Source: JAUSNA01 sp964511965 (GTDB lineage Bacteria; Patescibacteriota; Microgenomatia; Levybacterales; GWA1-39-11). From it: a stretch of 64,000 nt of DNA. This document shows positions 1-8,596 of this stretch, piece after piece; position 1 is the first letter of the stretch, and every line of letters starts with the position of its first letter. The stretch lies in the NCBI GenBank assembly GCA_964511965.1, contig CAZEGF010000023.1, positions 1 through 64,000 on the forward strand. The letters are read 5' to 3'. The notes below the pieces were generated by a model that saw only the letters and a list, made by a program, of their open reading frames with translations, had not been told where the DNA came from and made no database searches. The position numbers and the translations under genes are program-made.

Positions 1-619
1 TAAAGTTTTTGCAATACATAATAGAATAAATGCTGATGAATATAACCAGCCGGTTGATGAGCGCATTTTCCAACTAAAAATGGATGGCAAGAAAATAGTA
101 CTTTACGCAGGAAGAATAACTTTACAAAAAGGTCCAGAGTATTTCTTAGATGCCGCAAGAAAAGTACTTGAATATGAGTCTAATGTTCTTTTTGTTATGG
201 CAGGGTCCGGAGATATGGAGTACAAAATGATAAATCTGGCGGCTCAAATGGGTATTTCAGACAAAGTACTTTTTACTGGCTTTTTGAGAGGAGAAGAGCT
301 TAGAAGTATTTTCAAACTTGCTGACGTTTTTGTCATGCCATCAGTTAGTGAGCCCTTTGGTATTGCTGCATTGGAGTCGATAATTCATGGAACACCTGTT
401 ATTATTTCTAAGCAATCTGGGGTAAGTGAAATTGTACAAAATGCATTAAAAGTTGATTTCTGGGATACTGATGAGATGGCAAACAAAATTTTATCGGTAA
501 TTTCCTATCAATCATTAAAATCAGTTTTGCAGGATAATGGAAGAAATGAAGTTGGGACATTTTCATGGGATACCGCAGCTAATGAAACAATGAATTTATA
601 TAAGTCACTAGTACACTAA
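1..619 (+). CDS. GT4-family glycosyltransferase, C-terminal part (partial)
   Basis: The reading frame is open from base 2 of the window, so the N-terminal half lies outside. The visible part is the nucleotide-sugar-binding Rossmann domain of a GT-B enzyme. It has VLYAGRITLQKGPEYF, where the R and K bind the donor phosphate, and the EPFGIAALE motif with the two acidic residues of the EX7E signature. It ends 2 bases before a GH57 gene that is followed by a GH15 gene. From that context I infer an alpha-glucan (glycogen-type) synthase-like role. The acceptor and donor cannot be read from this fragment. Confidence 0.85.
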   Translation, partial: KVFAIHNRINADEYNQPVDERIFQLKMDGKKIVLYAGRITLQKGPEYFLDAARKVLEYESNVLFVMAGSGDMEYKMINLAAQMGISDKVLFTGFLRGEELRSIFKLADVFVMPSVSEPFGIAALESIIHGTPVIISKQSGVSEIVQNALKVDFWDTDEMANKILSVISYQSLKSVLQDNGRNEVGTFSWDTAANETMNLYKSLVH

Positions 620-621
620 TT

Positions 622-1845
622 ATGAATATTTGCATGTACTTTCAAGTACACCAACCATACAGGATAAAAAGATACCGTATTTTTGATATTGGAAGAAACA
701 ATAATTATTTTGATGCTGATGATCAGACTGATTTAAACAATAAAAAAGTATTTACGAAAGTAGCAAATAAATGTTATTTGCCAGCTAATAAGACGTACTT
801 AGATCTTTTAAATAAACACCAGGAATTCAAAATTGCCTTTTCACTTTCCGGTGTTTTTATTGAACAGGCTGAAGAATATATGCCTGAAGTTATTGATTCT
901 TTCAAAGAGCTAATCGCTACCGGAAGGGTTGAAATATTGGATGAAACATATTATCACTCGCTATCATTTTTGTACTCTGAAGAAGAATACATAAGCCAAA
1001 TAAATTTACATAAGAAAAAAGTACAAGAGGTATTTGGTGTAACCCCTACTGTTTTTAGAAACACTGAGTTAATTTACAACGACTGGATTGGCAGTGTAAT
1101 AGAAAAATTGGGATATAAAGGTATATTAACAGAAGGTGCAGATAAAATTTTGGATTGGAAAAGTCCAAATTATATATATAAAGCCAATGGTTCTGAGAAT
1201 TTGAAGTTATTATTAAAAAATTACAAATTATCTGATGATGTCGCCTTTAGGTTTTCAGAAAAAACATGGAAAGAGCATCCATTAACTGTCGATAAATACG
1301 CTCAATGGTTAAGCGTACCTCAAGGTGACATTATAAATTTGTTTATGGATTATGAAACATTCGGTGAGCATCAATGGGAAGATAGTGGAATTTTTGAGTT
1401 TCTCAAAAAGTTTCCAGAGGAGGTTTTAAAAAATCCCCACAATAAGTTTCTAACTCCATCTGAGGCTATAGAAACTCTACCTGCAGTTGATAATTTGTCT
1501 ATTCCATTCTATATATCTTGGGCTGATACCGAAAGAGATTTGTCAGCTTGGATGTCAAATGATATTCAAAGAGATGCCATGGAAAAATTATTTAGAATGG
1601 AGCATCAAATATTAAAGTCAGATGATCCAAAACTTATTCATGATTGGAGAAAAATGACAACATCAGATCATTTTTATTACATGTGTACAAAATGGTTTTC
1701 AGATGGAGATGTTCATAAATATTTTAACCCATATGAAACTCCATATGATGCATTTATATCCTTTATGAATGTCTTAAACGATATTCAACTGAGACTCAAT
1801 AAAAAGTCTCAGGAAACTCATGAAGTGGCAGGCACACCAAACTAA
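622..1845 (+). CDS. GH57 family alpha-amylase / glucanotransferase
   Basis: The 407-residue protein starts with the GH57 motif containing HQP (residues 10-12). FRNTEL, with the presumed nucleophile Glu near residue 149, and MDYETFGEH, with the presumed acid/base Asp near residue 243, match the catalytic motifs of the family. There is no signal peptide, so it probably acts on cytoplasmic alpha-glucan. The ATG lies 2 bases after the upstream stop with no Shine-Dalgarno site, which suggests translational coupling. GH57 includes amylases, branching enzymes and glucanotransferases, and the exact reaction is not settled by sequence alone. Confidence 0.88.
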   Translation: MNICMYFQVHQPYRIKRYRIFDIGRNNNYFDADDQTDLNNKKVFTKVANKCYLPANKTYLDLLNKHQEFKIAFSLSGVFIEQAEEYMPEVIDSFKELIATGRVEILDETYYHSLSFLYSEEEYISQINLHKKKVQEVFGVTPTVFRNTELIYNDWIGSVIEKLGYKGILTEGADKILDWKSPNYIYKANGSENLKLLLKNYKLSDDVAFRFSEKTWKEHPLTVDKYAQWLSVPQGDIINLFMDYETFGEHQWEDSGIFEFLKKFPEEVLKNPHNKFLTPSEAIETLPAVDNLSIPFYISWADTERDLSAWMSNDIQRDAMEKLFRMEHQILKSDDPKLIHDWRKMTTSDHFYYMCTKWFSDGDVHKYFNPYETPYDAFISFMNVLNDIQLRLNKKSQETHEVAGTPN

Positions 1846-1848
1846 GGT

Positions 1849-3831
1849 ATGCCAGATATTGTTCTTGGAAACGGAAAATCACTTATTGGCATTGATAAAA
1901 ATGCTGAACTGCGGGATTTATATTTCCCTTTTGTTGGCCTCGAAAACCATGTAGGAGGTCCTTTTCGTCACAGAGTAGGAATTTGGGTTGATGGAAAAAT
2001 TTCATGGACGTATGAAGAATCATGGAGAATTGAAACAAAAACCGGATTTGAAACAATGTCCGGGGAAATTACTGCAATAAATGACAGTCTTGGTATAGAA
2101 ATTCATTTTGAGGATGTACTATATAACGAAAAAAATATTTTTATCCGGCAGGTTAAGATTAAAAATAATTGGGATTATCATAGGCAAATAAAGTTATATT
2201 TTAGTCATGAATTTGAAATTTATGAATCCCGTAGAGGTGACACTGCATATTACGATCCTCAAGAAAATTTAATCATTCATTATAAAGGTAGGCGTATTTT
2301 TCTTATTAATGTAAGGCATGAAGGAAAGGGACTTGATGACTATACAATAGGTAATTTTGGAATCGAAGGCAAGGAGGGAAGTTTTATGGATGCAACAGAC
2401 GGTCAACTTTCAAAAAATGCAATTGAACATGGCAAGGTCGATTCCGTAATAGGTATTACTTTAGATATTCAAGCAAACGGAGAACAAACGGTAGATTACT
2501 GGATAGCATATGCAAAGATCATGAAGGAAGCGCAAGAACTCAATAAGTATGTTCTTGATAGAACTCCATCATATCTTATGAAAACCACTCAAGATTTCTG
2601 GCACGCATGGCTTAATAACCGAAATTTTAATTTCTATCATTTAGAAGATAATGTTGTTGATCTTTTTAAAAAATCGCTACTAATTCTTCGCGCACACGTA
2701 GATGATAACGGTTCAATTCTTGCTTCCGGAGATTCTACATTATTGCAATACGGACGGGATGCTTATAGTTATATGTGGCCAAGAGATGGTGCTCTTTCTG
2801 CAGTCGCTCTTGATAAAGCTGGGGATTATAACGTATCAAAAAGATTTTTTGAATTTTGTAATGACGTTGTTACAAACGAAGGCTTTTTTATGCACAAATA
2901 CCGCCCTGATAAATCATTAGGAAGCTCATGGCATGCTTGGGTATACAAAAATAGACCACAATATCCTATCCAAGAAGATGAAACTGCACTAGTAATTTAC
3001 TCACTTTGGAAGCATTATGAATTTTCAAAGGATCTTGAATATATTGAATCAATTTATAACTCATTAATTAAAAAATGTGCCGATTTTATGGTGAATTATA
3101 TTGATGAAACAACGGGATTACCAAAACCTACTTATGATCTCTGGGAAGAAAAACTTGGAGCTTCTACTTTTACATGCTCAGCTGTTTATGGAGGATTGTT
3201 AGCGGCAGCAAATTTTTCTAGAGTTCTTGGAAAGTTTGAAAATGAGAAAAATTATAAAAATGCTGCAGATAAAGTAAAGGAGGGTATAGAAAAATATTTA
3301 TGGAATGAAGACAAAAAAATGTTTTATAAACTTATAAATTTTGAAGACAATAATATTATTCACGATGATACTCTCGATTTCTCAAGTATTTACGGAATAT
3401 TTAGATTTCGCGTATTGGATATTTCAGACCCCAGGGTTGTTGATTCAATTCACACAATGGAAGTACTGGCAAAAGATATTCCTGTTGGTGGGATGTTTCG
3501 GTATGAACATGATTGGTACCACAGACATTCAGATTCTAAATTTGGAAATCCATGGATTATTACAACATTATGGTTGGCACAATATTATATTGTAGCGGCT
3601 AAAAAGGAAGAGGACTTTGATAAGGTTAAAGAAATTTTACAATGGGTTGTTAAAAATGCCGGATCAACAGGAATTTTGCCGGAACAAATAGACTCTGAAA
3701 CCGGTGAGCATAAATCCGCGTCACCATTAACTTGGAGTCATTCTGAATTTGTTATTACGATCATAAATTACTTGGAAAAAATAGAGGAACTCGGAATTTT
3801 TGCTCAAGAAGAAATTAAAGGAGGATATTAA
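1849..3831 (+). CDS. GH15 glucoamylase-like glycoside hydrolase
   Basis: The 660-residue protein has an N-terminal beta-sandwich (about residues 1-270) followed by the (alpha/alpha)6 barrel of GH15. The two expected acids are visible: QEDETAL near residue 377 (general acid) and SHSEF near residue 631 (general base). The family releases glucose from non-reducing ends of alpha-glucans. No signal peptide is present. It starts 3 bases after the GH57 gene and is the last gene of this operon. Its stop codon overlaps the stop of the convergent transketolase gene in the tetranucleotide TTAA at 3828-3831. Confidence 0.9.
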   Translation: MPDIVLGNGKSLIGIDKNAELRDLYFPFVGLENHVGGPFRHRVGIWVDGKISWTYEESWRIETKTGFETMSGEITAINDSLGIEIHFEDVLYNEKNIFIRQVKIKNNWDYHRQIKLYFSHEFEIYESRRGDTAYYDPQENLIIHYKGRRIFLINVRHEGKGLDDYTIGNFGIEGKEGSFMDATDGQLSKNAIEHGKVDSVIGITLDIQANGEQTVDYWIAYAKIMKEAQELNKYVLDRTPSYLMKTTQDFWHAWLNNRNFNFYHLEDNVVDLFKKSLLILRAHVDDNGSILASGDSTLLQYGRDAYSYMWPRDGALSAVALDKAGDYNVSKRFFEFCNDVVTNEGFFMHKYRPDKSLGSSWHAWVYKNRPQYPIQEDETALVIYSLWKHYEFSKDLEYIESIYNSLIKKCADFMVNYIDETTGLPKPTYDLWEEKLGASTFTCSAVYGGLLAAANFSRVLGKFENEKNYKNAADKVKEGIEKYLWNEDKKMFYKLINFEDNNIIHDDTLDFSSIYGIFRFRVLDISDPRVVDSIHTMEVLAKDIPVGGMFRYEHDWYHRHSDSKFGNPWIITTLWLAQYYIVAAKKEEDFDKVKEILQWVVKNAGSTGILPEQIDSETGEHKSASPLTWSHSEFVITIINYLEKIEELGIFAQEEIKGGY

Positions 3832-4820
3832 TGTTTTCTTGAGATGGCCTTCTTCACTGCAGCTTTGATTGCATCCTTGTCCATTTTGTATTTTGTGAGA
3901 AGCTCGTCAATTTTTCCAGACTCTCCAAATGTGTTTTGTAGTCCAATAAATTCTTGGGCGGTCGGATGATTTTTTGCAAGTACCTCCGCTATAGTTGATC
4001 CCAACCCTCCTTCTACCTGATGGTCTTCGACTGACACTATAGCTCCGGTTTCACGGGCAATATTTATGATTGCTTCCTCATCAATTGGTTTTATCGTATG
4101 AATGTTAGTTACCAAAATATTTATTCCTTCATCCTCTAGTTCTTTTGCAGCAACCAGAGCATGAAAGACCATGTATCCTGTTGCAAAAATTGCAGCAACC
4201 GGATTTTCCGTTACCCAGAAAGTTTGTGCCTTTCCAAATTCAAAAGGTGTTTCATCTGTTGTTATAAGTGGTGTATTATCCCGCGTAAACCGGAGATAGA
4301 ACGGTCCATAATTATTGCCTGCATACATTGTCGATTTTGCAGCTTGTAGAGAGTCGCATGGTACAACAACTCTCATCTTGGGCCATGTTCTTGTGATAGC
4401 CAGGTCCTCAGTTGCTTGATGGGTTGCTCCATCAGGACCAGTCATAAGACCTGAGTGATGACCGGCTATTTTTACGTCAGCATCGTTATAAACAGTTGTA
4501 GTCCTTAATGTTTCTAAATTCTTTCCCGGTGAAAAAGTAGCATAAGAAGAAATAAATGCAGTCTTTCCCGTTACTCCAAGACCAGCAGCAACGGCTGCCA
4601 TATTTTGCTCGGCAACTCCCATCTCAAAAAATCGTTCTGGGTATTTTTCTGCAAATTCATTTGCTTTTGTTGACTCGGTAAGATCGGCAGATAGAACAAC
4701 TACATTTGGATTTGTTTCACCAAGTGCAACGAGCCCCTCGCCATAACCGGCACGGGTTGCTGCTTTTTTGACATCTTCGTTAAAAAGATTTTCGTTAAGT
4801 TTAAATTCGTTGTTTAACAT
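3828..4820 (-). CDS. Transketolase, C-terminal subunit
   Basis: The 330-residue protein carries the pyrimidine-binding and C-terminal domains of transketolase. GVAEQNM holds the catalytic Glu that activates thiamine diphosphate. HHSGLMTGPDGATHQATEDL and the LRFTRD region match the family. The N-terminal half is a separate upstream gene (4906-5766), so the enzyme is split into two subunits, as in archaea and many small bacterial genomes. In the non-oxidative pentose phosphate pathway it transfers two-carbon units between sugar phosphates. Confidence 0.93.
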   Translation of the reverse strand: MLNNEFKLNENLFNEDVKKAATRAGYGEGLVALGETNPNVVVLSADLTESTKANEFAEKYPERFFEMGVAEQNMAAVAAGLGVTGKTAFISSYATFSPGKNLETLRTTTVYNDADVKIAGHHSGLMTGPDGATHQATEDLAITRTWPKMRVVVPCDSLQAAKSTMYAGNNYGPFYLRFTRDNTPLITTDETPFEFGKAQTFWVTENPVAAIFATGYMVFHALVAAKELEDEGINILVTNIHTIKPIDEEAIINIARETGAIVSVEDHQVEGGLGSTIAEVLAKNHPTAQEFIGLQNTFGESGKIDELLTKYKMDKDAIKAAVKKAISRKH

Positions 4821-4824
4821 GTTT

Positions 4825-4852
4825 TTAGCGTTTAGTTATTAGCGTTTAGTAT
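4825..4852. repeat. Heptamer repeat tract (TTAG type), 4 units
   Basis: Four 7-bp units, TTAGCGT and TTAGTTA, then TTAGCGT and TTAGTAT, fill the gap between the two transketolase subunit genes and begin 5 bases from the start codon of the C-terminal subunit gene. A 12-bp direct repeat at 14-bp spacing results. It is one of at least fourteen period-7 tracts in the window. Confidence 0.8.
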
Positions 4853-4905
4853 TTTAATTTAACCAAACCCTAAGTTAATATGTCTAAACCCTTCCTGCAA
4901 CTTCT

Positions 4906-5766
4906 TTATTGATGTTCTGACTCTATTTTACCTTGTAGGGTTCTAAGTTCCGCAAGAGCTAACTTTGCTTCTTTGTCATTTGGTGGTTTACCATGCCAGG
5001 TAAAATCATTCTCCATAAAGTCCACTCCTTTTCCAGGAACAGTGTGCGCGATAATGCAAGTTGGACGCTCCCGCATAGCCTTTGCAGTCTGCACAGCATC
5101 AACAATTGCTCTCATATCATTGCCATTTATTTCTAGTACATTCCAGTTAAATGATTCGTATTTCAGTCTCATTGATTCAAGTGGCATTATATCTTCTGTA
5201 TTTCCATCGATTTGAATATTGTTACGGTCAATGATTAAAGTAAGATTGTCCAATTTATATTTTGCGGCACACATTGCAGCTTCCCATGTATTCCCCTCCT
5301 GATGTTCTCCATCAGAAGCAATGCAGTAGACTTGATAATCTTTTTTATCTAACCGTCCTGCGAGTGCAATCCCGATTGCTTGGGAAAGTCCCTCACCAAG
5401 TGGGCCGGATGTTGTTTCGAGACCGGGTAGAGCAGTTCTATGAGGATGTCCTTGGATTCTTGAATTAATTTTTCTTAACGTTTTTAATTCCTCAATTGGA
5501 AAGTATCCGGCTTGTGCCATAGACACATAGCGGATAGGACAGATATGACCGTTTGAAAGAATAAGGCGGTCACGGTCAGCCCATTCTGGATTTTTAGGAT
5601 CGTGCTGTAGCAAATAAAAATAAAAAGCAGTAAAAATATCTGCCATTCCCAATGGTCCAGCCGAATGACCACTACCTGCTTCAAGCAGGGTAGTCATCAA
5701 TAGCTCGCGGGCTTTGACAGCTATTTCTTCAAGTTCTAATACTTTTTCTTGTGTTATTTCTTCCAT
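4906..5766 (-). CDS. Transketolase, N-terminal (thiamine diphosphate-binding) subunit
   Basis: The 286-residue protein has GHSAGPLGMADI near the N-terminus and the thiamine diphosphate/metal motif ASDGEHQEG...DRNN. The usual GDGE is SDGE here. HGKPP near the C-terminus also fits the family. It is cotranscribed with the C-terminal subunit 85 bases downstream. A TATACT -10-like box lies 15 bases before the ATG and is followed by a 12-bp palindrome. No Shine-Dalgarno site is visible. Confidence 0.93.
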   Translation of the reverse strand: MEEITQEKVLELEEIAVKARELLMTTLLEAGSGHSAGPLGMADIFTAFYFYLLQHDPKNPEWADRDRLILSNGHICPIRYVSMAQAGYFPIEELKTLRKINSRIQGHPHRTALPGLETTSGPLGEGLSQAIGIALAGRLDKKDYQVYCIASDGEHQEGNTWEAAMCAAKYKLDNLTLIIDRNNIQIDGNTEDIMPLESMRLKYESFNWNVLEINGNDMRAIVDAVQTAKAMRERPTCIIAHTVPGKGVDFMENDFTWHGKPPNDKEAKLALAELRTLQGKIESEHQ

Positions 5767-5767
5767 A

Positions 5768-5779
5768 ATTTTCGAAAAT
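5768..5779. promoter_or_regulatory. 12-bp perfect palindrome upstream of the transketolase N-subunit gene
   Basis: ATTTTCGAAAAT is a perfect palindrome starting 2 bases upstream of the start codon of the minus-strand gene. It lies between that codon and a TATACT box. Its position would suit a repressor operator, but no regulator is identified. Confidence 0.35.
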
Positions 5780-5838
5780 CAAGTATATAGAATAAAGTAT
5801 TAAGCAACCTTTATACTTAATTCTTTCTTCTTAATTCT
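5778..5838 (-). repeat. Dispersed palindromic heptamer element, copy 1
   Basis: Read on the minus strand, this 61-bp segment matches the segment at 20100-20168 closely. Both have AGAATTAAG twice at 14-bp spacing, then TATAAA, a variable centre, and TTAATACTTTATTCTA followed by ATACTT. The left side is built from AGAATTA-type heptamers and the right side from their inverse. The left end overlaps the last codons and stop of the glycerate kinase gene. Confidence 0.75.
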
Positions 5839-7114
5839 GTGGGACTTCGTCCCACTTCCATACTATCATCAAATCGGCGACATTTGAAGGTAGGCGCCCA
5901 GTCATAATTGCGTCTTTTGTTTGTTGAAATGCTGTATAGCTATCGTTGTTTTCTAAAAATTTAGCAAGATCAATATTTTGTTCATCAGCTTTTCTTTTTG
6001 TTTCACTATCTGCAATTGCCCCTGCTGCCTCTGAATTATCCCACCCGTCTGATGCGAAGAAGCATACCATTGAATTATCTGTAATGTGTAAAAGTGCTGA
6101 AAGAGTTGCTTCTTGGTTACGTCCACCTTTGCCTTCTCCTTTTGCAGTGACTGTTGTTTCACCACCGGCAAAAAGGATCCCGGGACCTTCATGTTTTCCC
6201 ATCAACTCTAGAGAGGCTTCACGAGCTTCACCTTGGAATTTATCACTAAATATTGTTGCATTGAGGCCATTTTGCTCAGCAACTTCTTTCATCCGATTTA
6301 AAGCGGTAAGATTAGAAAGTACGATATGATTTTGTACTTTCTCAAAGTATTTATCATCACTTGGATTATTAATAAATACTTCCGGGGTAATATTGGGAAT
6401 ATTGAATTTTTTGACTAAAGCCATTGCGTCTTCAATCGTTGTGTTGTCTTTTACTGTAGGACCGGAAGCTATGTATGAAATATCATTTCCTGGCACATCT
6501 GAGTAAATAAGTGTTGCAACTGTCGCTGGATACAGTATCTGGGCTAGTCCCCCTCCTTTAACATCTGAAAGGTGTTGTCTTATTTTGTTCATTTCTATTA
6601 TATTGGCCCCAGATTTTAGTAAAGCTTTTTCTATTTCTATCTTTTGCTCAATACTTACTGAGTGAGGATGCTCAAGCATCGCGCTTCCTCCACCGCAAAC
6701 CACAACCAAAACAAGGTCTCGTTCTGTCATTTTGGAAAATCTATCCATTAGTTTGAAGGTGAAATCTACGTTTTGTTGAGAAACAACAGGGTGAGTGCCT
6801 AATGTAAACCGGATCTTCTTAAATTCTTTTTCTTCTGTGTCAATCACATATCCTTCACTCAGTTTTTCTCCTAATAATTCTTCGATAAGCTTTGCATTTG
6901 TAGAACTACCCTTCCCAAAGCCTATGAGATAGACATGATCATAGTTAGCCAGATCATAAGTTTGATCCAATATTGATAAGATATTATTTTCAAACCGGAC
7001 TGTTTTTTTGAAGTTAACTTCAGGTTGGAGAGATTCAAATCCAGCCTCAACTATCTCAAGTAAGGTTTTTCTCTGTGGGGTAACAGCAAGTTGGTCAAAA
7101 TTATTGATTAACAT
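5831..7114 (-). CDS. Glycerate 2-kinase (GckA/MOFRL family)
   Basis: The 427-residue protein has the DUF4147 N-terminal domain (GFGKGSS near residue 70, VVVCGGGSAML near 140, KIRQHLSDVKGG near 185) and the C-terminal MOFRL domain (GGETTVTAKGEGKGGRNQE near 320). The family phosphorylates D-glycerate to 2-phosphoglycerate with ATP, feeding lower glycolysis. It faces the same way as transketolase downstream. The last codons fall in a repeat element, and the perfect hairpin GTGGGAC-TTC-GTCCCAC sits at 5839-5855. Confidence 0.9.
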   Translation of the reverse strand: MLINNFDQLAVTPQRKTLLEIVEAGFESLQPEVNFKKTVRFENNILSILDQTYDLANYDHVYLIGFGKGSSTNAKLIEELLGEKLSEGYVIDTEEKEFKKIRFTLGTHPVVSQQNVDFTFKLMDRFSKMTERDLVLVVVCGGGSAMLEHPHSVSIEQKIEIEKALLKSGANIIEMNKIRQHLSDVKGGGLAQILYPATVATLIYSDVPGNDISYIASGPTVKDNTTIEDAMALVKKFNIPNITPEVFINNPSDDKYFEKVQNHIVLSNLTALNRMKEVAEQNGLNATIFSDKFQGEAREASLELMGKHEGPGILFAGGETTVTAKGEGKGGRNQEATLSALLHITDNSMVCFFASDGWDNSEAAGAIADSETKRKADEQNIDLAKFLENNDSYTAFQQTKDAIMTGRLPSNVADLMIVWKWDEVPQN

Positions 7115-7121
7115 GGGCAGT

Positions 7122-7150
7122 ATTCTAGTTTATCGGCTTTGTTCGTTCAA
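7122..7150 (-). promoter_or_regulatory. Promoter of the glycerate kinase gene (near-leaderless)
   Basis: On the minus strand, TTGAAC (7145-7150), a 17-base spacer and TAGAAT (7122-7127) precede the ATG by 7 bases. Transcription would start at or within a base or two of the start codon. There is no Shine-Dalgarno site. Confidence 0.6.
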
Positions 7151-7162
7151 CACAAGCCTCCA

Positions 7163-7209
7163 TATATCAGCCTCTCAATATTGTGAAAACTGGTCAAGGC
7201 TGATATAAT
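7163..7209 (+). promoter_or_regulatory. Promoter of the RNase Y gene within an 11-bp inverted repeat
   Basis: TTGTGA (7181-7186), a 17-base spacer and TATAAT (7204-7209) form a good sigma70-type promoter. A perfect inverted repeat, TATATCAGCCT at 7163-7173 and AGGCTGATATA at 7197-7207, brackets the -35 and overlaps the -10. This is the geometry of a repressor operator. No cognate regulator is seen nearby. Confidence 0.6.
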
Positions 7210-7240
7210 TAAGCAATCAAAGCGGTACGGAGTAAAAGCC

Positions 7241-7291
7241 ATGAATACCAAAATGTTCAACCCAACTTTACGCCTCACCTATTCTAAATAG
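7241..7291 (+). CDS. Possible leader peptide upstream of RNase Y (16 residues)
   Basis: The ATG at 7241 has a GGAG 8 bases upstream, one of the few good Shine-Dalgarno sites in the window. The frame MNTKMFNPTLRLTYSK ends at TAG 7289-7291, 2 bases before the first possible start of the RNase Y gene. It may be a coupling leader peptide, or chance. Confidence 0.25.
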   Translation: MNTKMFNPTLRLTYSK

Positions 7292-7293
7292 GA

Positions 7294-8472
7294 TTGTCCG
7301 CTTTGTCCAAAAAAATGGACGATAGAAAAAATTACATCAAAAAATTAGAAGAAATATCTCACATTACCTCTGAAGAGGCAAAAAGGCTTCTTATCTCTGA
7401 AATGGAGAATGATCTTAAGGGAGAAATGGCAAAAGAAATTAAGGAAGCTGAAGCCGAAACTAAAGCCGTTGCCCACAAAAAAGCACAAGAAATATTGGCT
7501 GATGCAATAAAGCACGGCGCTCTCGATTTCCTTCCTGAATATACTCTTTCAGTGGTCAAGATTGAAGATGAGGATATGAAGGGGCGAATTATCGGAAAAG
7601 AAGGACGAAATATCCGTTCTTTTGAGAACGCAACAGGGGTTGATGTTGATTTAGAGGAGCGGGGAATTATTCGTCTTTCAAGCTTTGATCCTGTCAGACG
7701 TGAAGTAGCACGAAGAAGTCTTGAACTACTTATTCGTGACACACGAATTCAACCGGTTAGGATAGAGGAAGTTGTTGAACAACAGCAAAAAGAAGTTAAC
7801 AAAATCATTTACGAAGAAGGAGAAAAATTAGCACACGCGGTTGATGCATACAATATACACCCTGATCTTATTCAAATGTTGGGACGATTTAAATTTAGAA
7901 CCTCTTTTGGACAAAATTTAGTGGTACATACTCTGGAGGAAACCAAAATTGGAATGCAAATTGCTCATGAAATTGGTGCAAACGTCGAGACTGTAAAATT
8001 GGGGTGCCTTTTTCATGATATTGGAAAAATAGTAACTGAAAAAGAGGGAAGTCACGTTGACCTTGGAGTAGAACTTCTTAATAAATATAAGATTCCACGG
8101 GAAATTGTAAATTGTGTTGCAGAGCATCATGAAGATAAACCTTTCTCATCAATTGAGTCAATGATTGTGTCTACCGCAGATAGTATCTCCGGTGCTAGAC
8201 CAGGTGCAAGACATGAGGATCTTCAGGACTACATGAAGAGACTTCGTGACATGGAAGAAATTGCAAAGCATTACGACGGAGTTGAGGATGCATACGCATT
8301 TGAAGCAGGACGTGAAATAAGAGTAGCTGTAAATCCTGGAAAGCTAGATGATGTTGAGACTACAATTTTGGCGCGCAAAATCAAAGAAGAAATTGATAGA
8401 AAAGTGATTGTTCCGGGAGTTGTAAGAGTTACAGTTATCCGCGAATTCCGCGTCACCGAGCCAAAAGAGTGA
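7294..8472 (+). CDS. rny: RNase Y-like endoribonuclease without N-terminal membrane anchor
   Basis: The protein contains the end of the RNase Y coiled coil (about residues 10-75), the KH domain with MKGRIIGKEGRN (about residues 96-107) and an HD phosphohydrolase domain with CLFHDIGK. The C-terminal RVTVIRE is also conserved. The family starts mRNA decay. Usual members have about 520 residues with an N-terminal transmembrane helix and long coiled coil. Here the frame is closed by TAA at 7285-7287, so at most 392 residues exist. TTG 7294, TTG 7303 (AGGA 9 bases upstream) and ATG 7315 are all possible starts. Confidence 0.88.
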   Translation: MSALSKKMDDRKNYIKKLEEISHITSEEAKRLLISEMENDLKGEMAKEIKEAEAETKAVAHKKAQEILADAIKHGALDFLPEYTLSVVKIEDEDMKGRIIGKEGRNIRSFENATGVDVDLEERGIIRLSSFDPVRREVARRSLELLIRDTRIQPVRIEEVVEQQQKEVNKIIYEEGEKLAHAVDAYNIHPDLIQMLGRFKFRTSFGQNLVVHTLEETKIGMQIAHEIGANVETVKLGCLFHDIGKIVTEKEGSHVDLGVELLNKYKIPREIVNCVAEHHEDKPFSSIESMIVSTADSISGARPGARHEDLQDYMKRLRDMEEIAKHYDGVEDAYAFEAGREIRVAVNPGKLDDVETTILARKIKEEIDRKVIVPGVVRVTVIREFRVTEPKE

Positions 8473-8480
8473 CCTCCATA

Positions 8481-8507
8481 TTGATAGTTCGAAAAACTCA
8501 CTATCAA
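8481..8507 (+). terminator. Stem-loop after the RNase Y gene
   Basis: TTGATAGT (8481-8488) and ACTATCAA (8500-8507) form a perfect 8-bp stem just after the stop codon. No T-run follows, so it may be a 3'-end-stabilising hairpin rather than a true intrinsic terminator. A second small inverted repeat (AACCCT / AGGGTT, 8506-8529) runs into the HU promoter. Confidence 0.35.
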
Positions 8508-8527
8508 CCCTGAGTGACATCGAAGGG

Positions 8528-8556
8528 TTGACAAACCATATTTAAGTTTGTATTGT
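8528..8556 (+). promoter_or_regulatory. Promoter of the HU gene
   Basis: TTGACA (8528-8533), a 17-base spacer and TATTGT (8551-8556) form a strong consensus-like promoter. The predicted leader of about 35 bases carries AGGGGGTG (8581-8588) 8 bases before the ATG, a clear Shine-Dalgarno site. Confidence 0.75.
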
Positions 8557-8596
8557 TAAATCAAGTAAAAATTAATAGAGAGGGGGTGAATTTCAT

